This document shows positions 6,269 to 14,921 of a stretch of 38,123 nt of DNA, one piece after another. Position 1 is the stretch's first letter. Every line of letters starts with the position of its first letter. Source of the stretch: Flintibacter faecis (GTDB lineage: Bacteria > Bacillota > Clostridia > Oscillospirales > Oscillospiraceae); assembly GCF_014287875.1 (NCBI RefSeq), contig NZ_JACOPN010000012.1:1-38123 (forward strand), given 5' to 3'. Under the pieces are notes generated by a model. That model was not told the DNA's origin. It was given only the letters and a program-made list of their open reading frames with translations, and searched no databases. Both the position numbers and the translations under genes were made by a program.

Positions 6269-8098
6269 ATGGACGGCAAGCATCAGGTTTTACAGGAATA
6301 CTTCGGCTATGACACATTTCGCCCCGGGCAGGGGGAGCTGATCGATGCCCTGCTGTCCGGCCGGGATGCCTTTGGGGTGATGCCCACCGGGGGCGGCAAG
6401 AGCTTGTGCTATCAGGTGCCCGCCCTGCTGCTGCCGGGGGTGACAGTGGTGGTGTCCCCCCTGATCTCCCTGATGCGGGACCAGGTACTGGCGCTGAAAA
6501 AGGCCGGGGTGGGGGCGGCCTATCTGAACAGTTCCCTCACCCAACCCCAGATGGACCAGGTGTGCCGCCGGCTGCTGGCGGGGGAGTACCGCCTTTTGTA
6601 TGTGGCCCCGGAGCGGCTGCTGGCGGACCGGTTCCTGGCCGTGGTCCAGCGGCTGGACATCGCCATGGTGGCGGTGGACGAGGCCCACTGCATCTCCCAG
6701 TGGGGCCAGGACTTCCGGCCCAGCTATCTGCGCATCGTGGAGTTTTTAGGCCGCCTGCCCCGGCGGCCTGTGGTGGCGGCCTTCACCGCCACGGCCACCG
6801 CTCAGGTGCGGGAGGACGTGCGCCGCATCCTGGCCCTCCGGGACCCGCTGGAGATCGTCACCGGCTTTGACCGGCCCAACCTGCGCTTTGAAGTGCTGCA
6901 CCCCAAGAACAAGGCGGACGCCCTGCTGGCCCTGGTCCGGGACCGGGGGAGCAGATGCGGCGTGGTCTATTGCTCCACCCGGAAAGAGGTGGAGAACGTG
7001 TGCCGGATGCTCCAGGAGCACGGCCTGTCCGCCACCCGCTACCACGCGGGCCTGCCAGAGGAGGAGCGCCGGGAGAACCAGCAGGACTTTCTCTATGACC
7101 GGAAAACGGTGATGGTGGCCACCAACGCCTTTGGCATGGGCATCGACAAGTCCAACGTGGGCTATGTCCTCCACTATAACATGCCCCAGAGTTTAGAGGC
7201 CTATTACCAGGAGGCGGGCCGGGCGGGACGGGACGGCTCTGACGCCGACTGTATTCTCCTCTTCTCCCAGGGGGACGTGCGCACTGCCCGGTTCCTGCTG
7301 GAGCACGGGGAGGACAACGAGGCCCTGTCCGACCGGGAGCGGCAGCAGGTGGAGGAGCAGGGTAGGCGGCGGCTGAACGCCATGGTGGGCTACTGCAAGA
7401 CGAACTGCTGCCTGAGAGGATACATTCTGGACTATTTCGGCCAGGAGCACCAGGACGAGTGCGGCAACTGCGGCAACTGCTCTGCCGCCACAGTGGAGCG
7501 GGACGTGACGGTGCAGGCCAGGATGGTCCTGTCCTGCGTCCAGCGCATCCGCAACCACCTGGGCTATCCCCTGGGGGCGGCCATGGTCATCCGGGTGCTG
7601 CGGGGCAGCGGGGACAAGCGGGTGAAGGAGCTGGGGCTGGACGGCCTGACCACTTACGGCCTGCTGCGGGATACGCCCAGGCCCCAGGTCCATGAGCTGA
7701 TGGACTATCTGGAGGAACAGGGCTGTCTGCACACCGACCCGGTCTATGGCGGCGTGACCCTGACCCAGCGGGCGGGGGACATCCTGTTCCGGGGGGAGCC
7801 GGTGGTCATGGTCCTGCGGGCCAGACCGGTGTTCCAGAGCGCAAAAAAAGCGGGACAGCCGAAGGTGGAGGAGGACGGCCTGTTCTCCGCCCTGAAGGCC
7901 CTGCGCCTGCGGGTGGCCCGGGAGGAGGGGGTGCCAGCCTATCTCATCTTCTCCAACGCCACCCTGGCGGACATGGCCGCCCGCGCCCCCGTCACCATGG
8001 ACGGCCTGCTCCAGGTCTCCGGCGTGGGCGGCTATAAGGCCCAGCGCTATGGCCGGGAGTTTTTGGAGGAGATACGGCGGTATCAGGAGGAGACATAG
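6269..8098 (+). CDS. recQ: ATP-dependent DNA helicase RecQ
   Basis: A 609-aa superfamily 2 helicase that unwinds DNA 3'-5' during recombinational repair. In order: the Q-motif region FGYDTFRPGQGELI (about 11-24), Walker A MPTGGGKSLCYQ (about 38-49), motif Ia SPLISLMRDQV, the DEAH box AVDEAHCISQWGQDFRPSY (about 137-155) with the RecQ aromatic loop, motif III FTATAT, motif V ATNAFGMGIDKSNV and motif VI YYQEAGRAGRDG. The RQC zinc site follows (C-x16-C-x2-C-x2-C in CCLRGYILDYFGQEHQDECGNCGNC) and a C-terminal HRDC domain from about residue 520. All core motifs are intact and length is normal. It is preceded by its own promoter. Confidence 0.97.
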   Translation: MDGKHQVLQEYFGYDTFRPGQGELIDALLSGRDAFGVMPTGGGKSLCYQVPALLLPGVTVVVSPLISLMRDQVLALKKAGVGAAYLNSSLTQPQMDQVCRRLLAGEYRLLYVAPERLLADRFLAVVQRLDIAMVAVDEAHCISQWGQDFRPSYLRIVEFLGRLPRRPVVAAFTATATAQVREDVRRILALRDPLEIVTGFDRPNLRFEVLHPKNKADALLALVRDRGSRCGVVYCSTRKEVENVCRMLQEHGLSATRYHAGLPEEERRENQQDFLYDRKTVMVATNAFGMGIDKSNVGYVLHYNMPQSLEAYYQEAGRAGRDGSDADCILLFSQGDVRTARFLLEHGEDNEALSDRERQQVEEQGRRRLNAMVGYCKTNCCLRGYILDYFGQEHQDECGNCGNCSAATVERDVTVQARMVLSCVQRIRNHLGYPLGAAMVIRVLRGSGDKRVKELGLDGLTTYGLLRDTPRPQVHELMDYLEEQGCLHTDPVYGGVTLTQRAGDILFRGEPVVMVLRARPVFQSAKKAGQPKVEEDGLFSALKALRLRVAREEGVPAYLIFSNATLADMAARAPVTMDGLLQVSGVGGYKAQRYGREFLEEIRRYQEET

Positions 8099-8159
8099 CA
8101 GAGACAGCCTGTTTTAACACGGTCCTCCCAGAAAAAGCAGCGGGTGAAAGGGGGAAACC

Positions 8160-8531
8160 TCAGGTTTCCGGCTCCACCGCCTGGAACACCAGCCAGCGTC
8201 CGTCCTGGAGGACCTCCAGAGTGCCCGCCTCCATACCGATCTGATAGCCGAAGCCGGAACCGAAGTTGGACTGGCCGTCCTCCTCCGGTTGCTGCCAGGG
8301 CTGGACGGAGGAGGTGATCTCCCCATCCATATTTCCGCAGCGGCCTTCAACCGTGCTCTCGCGCCCGGTGTCCTCATACAGCACCCCGTCCGCCATAAAC
8401 ATACGGGGCATCAAAATACCGGGGGCGGAGGCATCAGGGCCGACGGAAGAGGACGCACCGCCCTGCCCGCCGCAGCCTGCCAGTACCCCGCACAGCGCCA
8501 GGGCCAGGAGAAGGGAAAGAACTCGTTTCAT
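8160..8531 (-). CDS. Small lipoprotein
   Basis: A 123-aa protein with a type II signal peptide: MKRVLSLLLALALCGVLAGC, where the lipobox LAGC puts the lipidated Cys at residue 20. It is followed by a Gly/Ser-rich linker and a short acidic domain. The start is set at the ATG at 8531 because GGGAGG lies seven bases upstream; an ATG five codons earlier overlaps that box. The mature part contains one further Cys and no recognisable domain. It would be anchored on the outer face of the membrane. Function unknown. Confidence 0.7.
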   Translation of the reverse strand: MKRVLSLLLALALCGVLAGCGGQGGASSSVGPDASAPGILMPRMFMADGVLYEDTGRESTVEGRCGNMDGEITSSVQPWQQPEEDGQSNFGSGFGYQIGMEAGTLEVLQDGRWLVFQAVEPET

Positions 8532-8688
8532 CAAAAAACCTCCCATCGTCTTTTACGTGGTTAGACGATGGGAGGCGGGAAAAGTTCCGCAGAACTTCTC
8601 TGTCAAGCGGGGAGGGAGACCTTGCGGCGGGATGCCGGAGACAGCCGGCGGTATTTACGGGAAGAGAATAGGATGGGATGGAACTGCG

Positions 8689-8717
8689 TTGCCTTTCCGA
8701 TGGGAGTGTGGTATGAT
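8689..8717 (+). promoter_or_regulatory. Promoter of thyA-folA
   Basis: TTGCCT (8689-8694), 17-bp spacer, TATGAT (8712-8717), 40 bp upstream of the thyA start. Confidence 0.7.
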
Positions 8718-8757
8718 AGGCACGTTATTTGAAATGAAACGGGAAGGAGCCATGTTT

Positions 8758-9591
8758 ATGAGCTATGCAGACCAGGTATTTATTCAGACCTGCAAGGATA
8801 TTTTAAGCAAGGGTGTTTGGGACACGGACCGGGAGGTGCGCCCCCGGTGGGAGGACGGCAGCCCAGCCCACACCATCAAGCTCTTCGGCGTGGTGAACCG
8901 CTATGACCTGCGGGAGGAGTTCCCCATGCTCACCGTGCGCAAGCAGTATCTCAAGTCCGCCGTGGACGAGCTGCTGTGGATCTGGCAGAAGAAGTCCAAC
9001 AATATCCACGATCTGCACAGCCATGTGTGGGATTCCTGGGCCGATGAGAACGGCTCCATCGGCAAGGCCTATGGCTATCAGCTGGGGGTGAAGCACCACT
9101 ATCCCCAGGGGGACATGGACCAGGTGGATAAGATCCTTTGGGACTTAAAGCACGACCCCGCCTCCCGCCGCATTCTGGCCATCATGTATAACCACCATGA
9201 TTTGAGCGAGATGGCCCTGTACCCCTGTGCCTACTCCATGACCTTCAACGTCTCGGGCAACACCCTGAACGCCATTTTGAACCAGCGCTCTCAGGATATG
9301 CTCACTGCAAACGGCTGGAACGTGATGCAGTATGCCACCCTGCTGCACATGATCGCCCAGGTCACCGGCTTCCAGGCCGGGGAACTGGTCCACGTCATTG
9401 CCGACGCCCACATCTATGACCGCCACGTCCCCGTGGTAGAGGAGCTCATCGCCCGCAAGCCCTTCGATGCGCCCAAGTTCACCCTGGACCCCTCCGTCAC
9501 CGACTTCTATGCCTTTACCCCCGACAGCGTGAAGCTGGAGGGCTATCAGGCCCACTCCCTGGACCCCAAGCTGATCCCCGTGGCGGTGTAA
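8758..9591 (+). CDS. thyA: Thymidylate synthase
   Basis: A 277-aa ThyA that methylates dUMP to dTMP with methylenetetrahydrofolate. Visible blocks are DPASRRILAIMYN (phosphate-binding arginines, about residues 135-147), the nucleophile in LYPCAYSMTF (about 157-166), QRSQDMLTANGWNVMQYA (dUMP-binding Asp and Asn) and the C-terminal LIPVAV. The usual PCH following the nucleophile is PCA here, and the Cys of the usual RSCD is Gln; both place it in a divergent bacterial subfamily. The ATG at 8758 is preferred over 8752 because GGAAGGAG is then eight bases upstream. It forms an operon with folA, 16 bp away. Confidence 0.93.
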   Translation: MSYADQVFIQTCKDILSKGVWDTDREVRPRWEDGSPAHTIKLFGVVNRYDLREEFPMLTVRKQYLKSAVDELLWIWQKKSNNIHDLHSHVWDSWADENGSIGKAYGYQLGVKHHYPQGDMDQVDKILWDLKHDPASRRILAIMYNHHDLSEMALYPCAYSMTFNVSGNTLNAILNQRSQDMLTANGWNVMQYATLLHMIAQVTGFQAGELVHVIADAHIYDRHVPVVEELIARKPFDAPKFTLDPSVTDFYAFTPDSVKLEGYQAHSLDPKLIPVAV

Positions 9592-9607
9592 AGGAGGAAA
9601 ACTTGTC

Positions 9608-10084
9608 ATGAATCTCATAGCTGCGGTGGACGCGCACTGGGCCCTGGGCAAGGGCGGCGACCAGCTGGTCTACATCTCCCAGGACCTAAAGCGCTTTAAG
9701 ACCCTGACCACCGGCCACCCGGTGATCTTAGGGCGGAAGACCATGGCCACCTTCCCGGGCGGACGGCCTCTAAAGGGCCGCCGGAACCTGATCCTGTCCC
9801 GGAACCCGGACTTTGCCCCTGAGGGGGCGGAGGTGTTCCCCGACCTGGACAGTCTGCTTGCCCAAGCCCCGGAGGATGCCTGCGTCATCGGCGGCGCATC
9901 GGTGTATCAGGCCCTGCTGGACAAATGCGACACGGCCTATATCACCAAGATCCACAAGGCCTATCCCGCCGACTGCTGGCTGCCCGACTTGGATGCCGAC
10001 CCAAGCTGGACCCTGGCGGAGGAGTCGGAGCCTTTGGAGGAGAATGGCCTGACATTCCATTACGCAACGTATAAAAGAACGTAA
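9608..10084 (+). CDS. folA: Dihydrofolate reductase
   Basis: A 158-aa DHFR of normal length. Features are the N-terminal strand MNLIAAVDAHWALGKGGDQL, where the catalytic acidic position lies in the following helix (SQDLKRFKTLT), the NADPH-binding signature PVILGRKTMATFPGGRPLKGRRN (about residues 38-60) with LSR, and the second loop CVIGGASVYQALL (about 96-108). It regenerates the tetrahydrofolate that ThyA oxidises, which explains the operon. AAGGAGG precedes the ATG. A strong terminator closes the unit. Confidence 0.95.
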   Translation: MNLIAAVDAHWALGKGGDQLVYISQDLKRFKTLTTGHPVILGRKTMATFPGGRPLKGRRNLILSRNPDFAPEGAEVFPDLDSLLAQAPEDACVIGGASVYQALLDKCDTAYITKIHKAYPADCWLPDLDADPSWTLAEESEPLEENGLTFHYATYKRT

Positions 10085-10090
10085 AAATAA

Positions 10091-10130
10091 CAGCTGCGCA
10101 GTTTTTTCGCTGCGCAGCTGTCTTATTTTT
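10091..10130 (+). terminator. Rho-independent terminator of thyA-folA
   Basis: A perfect 11-bp stem, CAGCTGCGCAG (10091-10101) with CTGCGCAGCTG (10110-10120), followed by TCTTATTTTT. Confidence 0.9.
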
Positions 10131-10290
10131 GTCCTTGCCTTCCCCCTGCCAGGGGGAAGGTGGCCCAAAGGGCCGGATGAGGGTGGGTCTCGATGGTGCG
10201 GTGGTCATCGAACGGGCGGACACGGAGGTCCGCCCCTACAAAAGCTATTGTAACCCTCAGTAGGGGCCGCTGTCCCCGGCGGCCCGTTTG
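10131..10290. repeat. Interspersed repeat-like palindromes
   Basis: The gap holds a stem CCTTCCCCCTGCC / GGGGGAAGG at about 10138-10160, then GGCCCAAAGGGCC, then CGGGCGGACACGGAGGTCCGCCCC (GGCGGAC / GTCCGCC), and a final GGGGCCGC...GCGGCCCG-like stem at about 10263-10285. There is no ORF and no T-run. The chain of short stems resembles the dispersed non-coding repeats of high-GC Clostridia. Confidence 0.5.
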
Positions 10291-10298
10291 ATACGAGC

Positions 10299-11468
10299 TT
10301 ACAGCCGCAGCTGCTCCCCCGTCAGGCCGTCCCGGGCCAGCATCTGCTCCAGAACATCCACGTCGGCGGTGATGTCCATGGTGTCCCCCTGGAACAGCTG
10401 GTCCAGCTGCTTTTCAAAGCCCTCCACCACCTTGTCCATCATGCCCTCTATCCGGGTCATGGCAGCGGTGATGTTTTCCCCGGCGATCTGCTGGGACTCC
10501 AGCTGGCCATAGGCCCGCAGAATTTTCAGCGTGGTGGGCAGGTAATAGCTGAGGAAGCTGTGCAGCTGGGGGGCCTTCTCCGGGCGGCTCTTCTGATACT
10601 CCAGGATTTTGGCGGTGATGACCCCAATGCGGTCGATTTGGGCGGACAGCTTTTCGTTGGCCACCTGGTCATTCACCTGACGGATCTCATCTAGAATGGC
10701 GTTCTCCGCACCTCGGTCTGCCTTTGACGGTTGGGGCTGGGCCTTGGCCGCGGGCGCGGTGTCCTGGGACTCCGGCTGGTCCTCCAGCCCGCCGCCCAGG
10801 ACAAAGCGGTCCCCGCCATAGTTCAGATAGCCGCTGGGGAACAGTCCGGCATCCAGCATGTCCTCCAGGTCGGCGCACACCTTGTTTTTCGGGCGGCCGG
10901 TGGCGGAGGCTAAGGCGGAGATGGCCACGCTCTTCTTCTCCCCGATCATGGCCAGATAGCCCCGGAAGCGCCCCGCCCGGCGCTGACGGCGGATGCCGTC
11001 CACCAACAGCCCAAGGCCCACGGCCAGCACGCACAGGGCGGGCAGCTGGGCCAGAAGATCGTCCAGGAACCAGGCAAACTCCCCGTGGATGAGCCAATAC
11101 ATCACGTTCCGCATGGAGACGGCCAGAGCGAGCACCGTCACCACGGACAGCCCACCACCCAGGAGAGCGAGCTGCTTGCCCTTTTTTGCCAACCGGGCGA
11201 TCTGCTGGCTGACCTGGGGTGCGGCGGCGGGAGATACGGTTTGCCCGCCCTGTCCGCCGGTGGTTCGGGCCCCCAGGGGGGAGCGGGTCGCGGACTGGGC
11301 GGCATAGCCCTGGGTGCGCTGCTCCCGCCGCTGGCCGCGGGAGAGGCCTCCGCCGCCCAGCAGCTTCAGCACCACCAGCAATACCCCCAGTGGGGTGACA
11401 AAAATAAGCATAAGGATGGGGAATATCCAGGAGCGCAGCTCCTCCTTCGACTTCTGATCCATGTGCAT
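10299..11468 (-). CDS. XpaC-like membrane protein (5-bromo-4-chloroindolyl phosphate hydrolysis family)
   Basis: A 389-aa protein. TM1 is at about residues 13-35 (WIFPILMLIFVTPLGVLLVVLKLL). A low-complexity linker follows, then a pair of TM segments at about 105-160. Next is a winged-helix-like stretch (YLAMIGEKKSVAISALASATGRPKNKVCADLEDMLDAGL) and a C-terminal helical XpaC domain (ENAILDEIRQVNDQVANEKLSAQIDRI, then FLSYYLPTTLKILRAYGQLE). XpaC proteins often go with TelA-type toxic-anion-resistance genes; none is next door. The ATG at 11468 is used because GGAGG sits seven bases upstream; 13 earlier in-frame codons lack a site. Biochemical role unknown. Confidence 0.75.
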   Translation of the reverse strand: MHMDQKSKEELRSWIFPILMLIFVTPLGVLLVVLKLLGGGGLSRGQRREQRTQGYAAQSATRSPLGARTTGGQGGQTVSPAAAPQVSQQIARLAKKGKQLALLGGGLSVVTVLALAVSMRNVMYWLIHGEFAWFLDDLLAQLPALCVLAVGLGLLVDGIRRQRRAGRFRGYLAMIGEKKSVAISALASATGRPKNKVCADLEDMLDAGLFPSGYLNYGGDRFVLGGGLEDQPESQDTAPAAKAQPQPSKADRGAENAILDEIRQVNDQVANEKLSAQIDRIGVITAKILEYQKSRPEKAPQLHSFLSYYLPTTLKILRAYGQLESQQIAGENITAAMTRIEGMMDKVVEGFEKQLDQLFQGDTMDITADVDVLEQMLARDGLTGEQLRL

Positions 11469-11602
11469 GGTCCAACCTCCAAGCCGGGTCTGCCCGGCAA
11501 GAAACACTATGATTTCTTATCATACCTGAGGGAACGAAAAAAGTAAATGGCGGTTTTTGGGTTTTTCACCAGAAGAAACGGGCAGTTGTAACTGTTCTGT
11601 AA

Positions 11603-11631
11603 TGATATCCCCGGCATTTGAGTGATATAAT
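11603..11631 (+). promoter_or_regulatory. Promoter of the VanW gene
   Basis: TGATAT (11603-11608), 17-bp spacer, perfect TATAAT (11626-11631). Confidence 0.55.
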
Positions 11632-11709
11632 GCAAAGAAGCTGACAAAATAGACTCCCTGAAAGAGGAGCGGACCCCGGCTGAGGCTGGATATGGAGGAA
11701 TTGAGAAGC

Positions 11710-13518
11710 ATGAGTGGACATCGCATTGAAAAAGCGCCCAAGGGGGAACAGAAACAGGGGAAAAAAGGCGCGGTCCTGGCGGGCGTGATCGCAGCGGTAC
11801 TGCTGTGCGGCTATCTGGGCCTGTGCGCCTGGGTGGGCGGCCGGAACGTTATTATGCCCCATGTGGGCATCAGCGGACTGGACGTGTCCGGCATGACCCG
11901 GGACCAGGCGGCGGATGCCCTGAAAAACGCCCTGGCAGAGGAGCGCGGCGACCCCATCACCCTGAACATCTCCTGCGAGGGCTGGAGCGGCAAGCTGTCT
12001 GCCGCCGACCTGGCCGTGGACCAGGAGACCACCGTCCAGGCGGCCATGCAGGCCGGGGAGGGCCCCTTCCTGCTCCGGGGCGGTCAGTATCTGGCCCATC
12101 TGCTGGGGGCAGGCAGCCAGGTGGAGTTGGCCCTGCAGGATCAGCAGCCCGCTTTGACTGCCCTGTTAGAGGATATGGAGCGCCAGGTGGGCGACGTGAC
12201 CATGGCCCACTGGCAGGTCAGCGGCCAGACCCTGGAGCTGACCAAGGGGGTCACCGGTCTGGCGGCGGACGAGGAGCAGGCCGCCCAGCTGCTGCACCAG
12301 GCCCTGGACCAGGGCTTTGCCCAGAAGTTCGGCCAGGGGGAGCAGAACGTCACCGTGGACGTGGACCTGCCTGTCACCCAGATGCCCCCCCAGGAGCCCG
12401 ACTTTGACGCCGTCCACCAGGACGTGTATACCGAGCCCAAGGATGCCGCCTTGGACGGCACCACCCACGAGATCGTCTCTGAATCCGTGGGTCTGGACTT
12501 TGACCCCGCCCAGCTGAAGGCCGCCTATGACCAGGCGGGGGAGGGCGAGACCGTGTCCATCCCCCTCACCGTTACCCAGCCCAAGGAGACCCGCGAGAGC
12601 CTGTCCGCCAAGCTGTTCCGGGATCTGCTGGGCAAGGGAACCACAAAAGTGGGCGGCTCCGCTGCCAGGAAGAACAACGTGGCGCTGTCCGCCAAGGCGT
12701 GCAACGGCGTGATCCTGCTGCCCGGTGAGGTGTTCTCCTATAACAATACCACCGGCAGCCGCTCGGCGAGCAAGGGCTATCAGGCCGCACCGGTGTATGT
12801 GGGTGGAGCCTCCACCGACGAGGTGGGCGGCGGCATCTGCCAGACCTCCTCCACCATCTATTACGCCGTGCTTCACACCACCCTGGAGGTGGTGGAGCGG
12901 CGCAGCCACATGTACAACACCGGCTATGTCCCTGCGGGCATGGATGCCACCGTGTACTATGGCTCCACCGACTTCCGCTTTCGGAACAACACCAACTACC
13001 CTGTGAAGCTCGTCACCGAGAGCTATGACAAGGGGGGCAGCCGCTACCTCACCGTCAAGATTTACGGCACCAACGAGACCGGTACTTATGCCGTACCCAA
13101 AAGCACCACCTTCGACCAGGTGGCCCCCACCACCCAGTATAAGGCGGACAGCTCCATTCCCAGGGGCACCACAAAGGTGGACCGCAAGCAGAATCCCTAT
13201 ACCGGCGTGAAGGCCAAGACGGTACGATATGTATACAACAAGGACGGCTCGTTGAATCAGGAACAGAGCATGGGCACCAGCACTTATAAGATGCGGCCCA
13301 AGACCATATACTATAACCCGGCCGACGGTGACCCCGCCACCTGGGCCAACGGCGTACCGCCCCAGCCCAGCACACCCGGCGGAGGTCAGACGGAGACCAA
13401 ACCCTCCACCGGAGAGAACACTGTCCCCGCCGAGACCCCGGCGCCTGAGACGCCGCCCCAGACAGGCGGCGAGACGGCGGGCGGGAACGAGCCCCCCTCT
13501 CAGGACCTTCAGACTTAA
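11710..13518 (+). CDS. VanW family cell-envelope protein
   Basis: A 602-aa membrane-anchored protein. It has a cytoplasmic basic N-terminus, one TM helix at about 22-42 (GAVLAGVIAAVLLCGYLGLC), then two peptidoglycan-binding-4-like repeats (GISGLDVSGMTRDQAADALK, about 55-75, and a second copy ending near 300). The VanW domain lies at about 310-440 (PGEVFSYNNTTGSRSASKGY, GGGICQTSSTIYYAVLHT, SHMYNTGYVPAGMDATVYYG). The tail of about 60 residues is rich in Pro, Thr and Gln. The family is linked to cell-wall remodelling and glycopeptide resistance clusters, but no van genes are here. The ATG at 11710 is preferred because GGAGG lies upstream of it; an ATG at 11692 has no site. Confidence 0.85.
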   Translation: MSGHRIEKAPKGEQKQGKKGAVLAGVIAAVLLCGYLGLCAWVGGRNVIMPHVGISGLDVSGMTRDQAADALKNALAEERGDPITLNISCEGWSGKLSAADLAVDQETTVQAAMQAGEGPFLLRGGQYLAHLLGAGSQVELALQDQQPALTALLEDMERQVGDVTMAHWQVSGQTLELTKGVTGLAADEEQAAQLLHQALDQGFAQKFGQGEQNVTVDVDLPVTQMPPQEPDFDAVHQDVYTEPKDAALDGTTHEIVSESVGLDFDPAQLKAAYDQAGEGETVSIPLTVTQPKETRESLSAKLFRDLLGKGTTKVGGSAARKNNVALSAKACNGVILLPGEVFSYNNTTGSRSASKGYQAAPVYVGGASTDEVGGGICQTSSTIYYAVLHTTLEVVERRSHMYNTGYVPAGMDATVYYGSTDFRFRNNTNYPVKLVTESYDKGGSRYLTVKIYGTNETGTYAVPKSTTFDQVAPTTQYKADSSIPRGTTKVDRKQNPYTGVKAKTVRYVYNKDGSLNQEQSMGTSTYKMRPKTIYYNPADGDPATWANGVPPQPSTPGGGQTETKPSTGENTVPAETPAPETPPQTGGETAGGNEPPSQDLQT

Positions 13519-13542
13519 GACGGATACAGGAGAGGAGCGCAC

Positions 13543-14220
13543 ATGTTTCAAGGTTTTACCCAGGGGACCACGGATTTTCTTTGGGGAATCCGATTCAACA
13601 ACGAGCGCAGCTGGTTTCTGGCCCACAAAGAGGAGTTCCGCACCCTGGTGGATGCGCCCATGCGGGAGCTGGCTGCACAGGTCAGCGGTGAGATCAATGA
13701 CCGGTTTCCCAAGCTGCAGTTAAACTGCAAGGTCAGCCGCATCTATCGGGATGCCCGCCGGCTGCACGGCCGGGGGCCCTATAAGGACCACCTGTGGTTC
13801 GTTCTGCGGCCTATGGCCACCGCCGCTGACACAGAGCCCGGCTTCTATTTCGAGGCGGCTCCAGAGCACTACAGCTACGGCATGGGCAGCTGGAATACCA
13901 CGCCGCAGACCATGGCCAAGCTCCGCGCCCGTATCGACCGGGACCCGGAGCCATTAAAACAGCTGGCCCGCCGCCTGGAAAAACACGGGGAGTTTGCCCT
14001 GGAGGGCCAGATGTACAAGCGGCCCAAGGGCGACCCCGGTACCCTGCTTTACCCCTGGTATAACCGGCGGCAGATCACGCTGACCAGCGACCACAACTGC
14101 GACGAGCTGTATTTTTCCCCAGAACTGGCGGAGCAGGTGGTAAACGGTTTTGCCTTTCTGGTGCCCTACTATGACTATATGTGCTCTGTCATGGCCGACC
14201 CTGCCCCGGAACAGCCATGA
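13543..14220 (+). CDS. DUF2461 domain protein
   Basis: A 225-aa protein matching the DUF2461 (TIGR02453) pattern: FLWGIRFNNERSWFLAHKEEF at the N-terminus, SRIYRDARRLHGRGPYKDHLWFVLRP near residues 65-90, then the core FYFEAAPEHYSYGMGSWNTTPQTM. The family is widespread and uncharacterised. It begins 24 bp after the VanW gene with GGAGAGGAG upstream and no promoter between them, so the two are probably cotranscribed. A terminator follows at 14229. Confidence 0.85.
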   Translation: MFQGFTQGTTDFLWGIRFNNERSWFLAHKEEFRTLVDAPMRELAAQVSGEINDRFPKLQLNCKVSRIYRDARRLHGRGPYKDHLWFVLRPMATAADTEPGFYFEAAPEHYSYGMGSWNTTPQTMAKLRARIDRDPEPLKQLARRLEKHGEFALEGQMYKRPKGDPGTLLYPWYNRRQITLTSDHNCDELYFSPELAEQVVNGFAFLVPYYDYMCSVMADPAPEQP

Positions 14221-14228
14221 CCCCCGCG

Positions 14229-14265
14229 AAAAACACCTCTGAGCGGCCGTTCAGAGGTGTTTTTG
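14229..14265 (+). terminator. Terminator of the VanW-DUF2461 operon
   Basis: AAAAACACCTCTGA and TCAGAGGTGTTTTT form a perfect stem with an 8-nt loop, ending in TTTTT. Confidence 0.9.
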
Positions 14266-14326
14266 CAACTTATTGGGCTACCTCACTATCTCGCTAAAAT
14301 TTAAGTAGATTTCGCACAAAAAGTAC

Positions 14327-14355
14327 TTGACATTCCGCGGCATATGTAGTATATT
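14327..14355 (+). promoter_or_regulatory. Strong promoter of the candidate ncRNA
   Basis: Consensus TTGACA (14327-14332), exactly 17 bp, then TATATT (14350-14355). It is one of the best promoters in the window. The first clear gene downstream on this strand is over 2 kb away, behind a terminator. Confidence 0.85.
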
Positions 14356-14361
14356 ATAGCC

Positions 14362-14837
14362 AGAAACAGAAAGGATTGAGTCCAATGTACTAAGAAGTTC
14401 AAAAGGCCGCACCACCAACTGCAAAGCTGAACGCATCACCCAGAGCGAAGAACCAAACGCTCCACCCGAATTCGGATCGGGGAAAATTCAAGGGCGCGCC
14501 AGAACAGAGCTTTCCCCATCCAGACATGGAATTGTGGATACTGCTCCAGGAAAGGAGAAGACCAGCGCCAGCGTTCTTCCACCGGCGAATCAGACAGCGG
14601 CAAGCGCACATCCAACGATCATCCCATCCATCCCCCAACCACCGGACCTCGGCTATGAGGCGCGGACCGCAGGGCGGCCCCAATTCAGTTGACAGGAGAT
14701 GTGTAGCGCGAGATCGGCGGAACGTGTAGCCATTCTGAAGAAAGAGAGGTAACCAAATGGTAGAACCCAAGCAGCATCAGGAGTGACCCTCGCCGTACCG
14801 AGTACGAAACGGACGGCAGAGGGTCACTTCTTTTTTT
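14362..14837 (+). ncRNA. Candidate structured non-coding RNA, about 475 nt
   Basis: The stretch from just after the promoter to the terminator is a self-contained transcription unit. The early ATG at 14384 gives only two codons (ATG TAC TAA). Two longer overlapping plus-strand frames and one minus-strand frame are open, but none begins with a start codon and ribosome-binding site and none resembles a known family. The RNA is C/A-rich with few TA dinucleotides, which explains the open frames. A nine-codon ORF with a fair ribosome-binding site (AGAGAGG, ATG at 14758) sits just before the terminator. I do not recognise 6S, RNase P, tmRNA, SRP or T-box signatures. It could be a large ornate RNA class or a regulatory RNA; a decayed gene is the main alternative. 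Confidence 0.55.
14783..14837 (+). terminator. Terminator of the candidate ncRNA
   Basis: GTGACCCTC (14783-14791) pairs with GAGGGTCAC, extended by CCGT/ACGG inside, and is followed by TTCTTTTTTT. The T-run is on the plus strand only. Confidence 0.88.
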
Positions 14838-14871
14838 GCGCTTTTTTCGGCATCTCTCGTATAGATGGACA

Positions 14872-14907
14872 GAAAAAGCGGCTGCCCCGGGTGTTGGGGC
14901 AACCGCT
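14872..14907 (-). terminator. Terminator of the 89-aa membrane protein gene
   Basis: On the minus strand GCGGTTGCCCC (14896-14906) pairs with GGGGCAGCCGC (14879-14889) and is followed by TTTTTCT. Confidence 0.8.
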
Positions 14908-14921
14908 TCGCTATGATGCTG

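Noticed and set aside
12166..13626. 486-codon frame on the minus strand
   Set aside because: It is antisense to the VanW gene, which has a domain match, ribosome-binding site and promoter. High GC makes long mirror frames common.
14399..14770. 123-codon minus-strand frame and two open plus-strand frames in the ncRNA region
   Set aside because: None has a ribosome-binding site and plausible start or recognisable protein; the low TA content explains lack of stops. Kept only as an alternative to the RNA call.
14362..14837. RNase P RNA, tmRNA, SRP RNA, 6S RNA or T-box
   Set aside because: Signature sequences of these RNAs are not visible, size does not fit 6S, and no synthetase gene follows.
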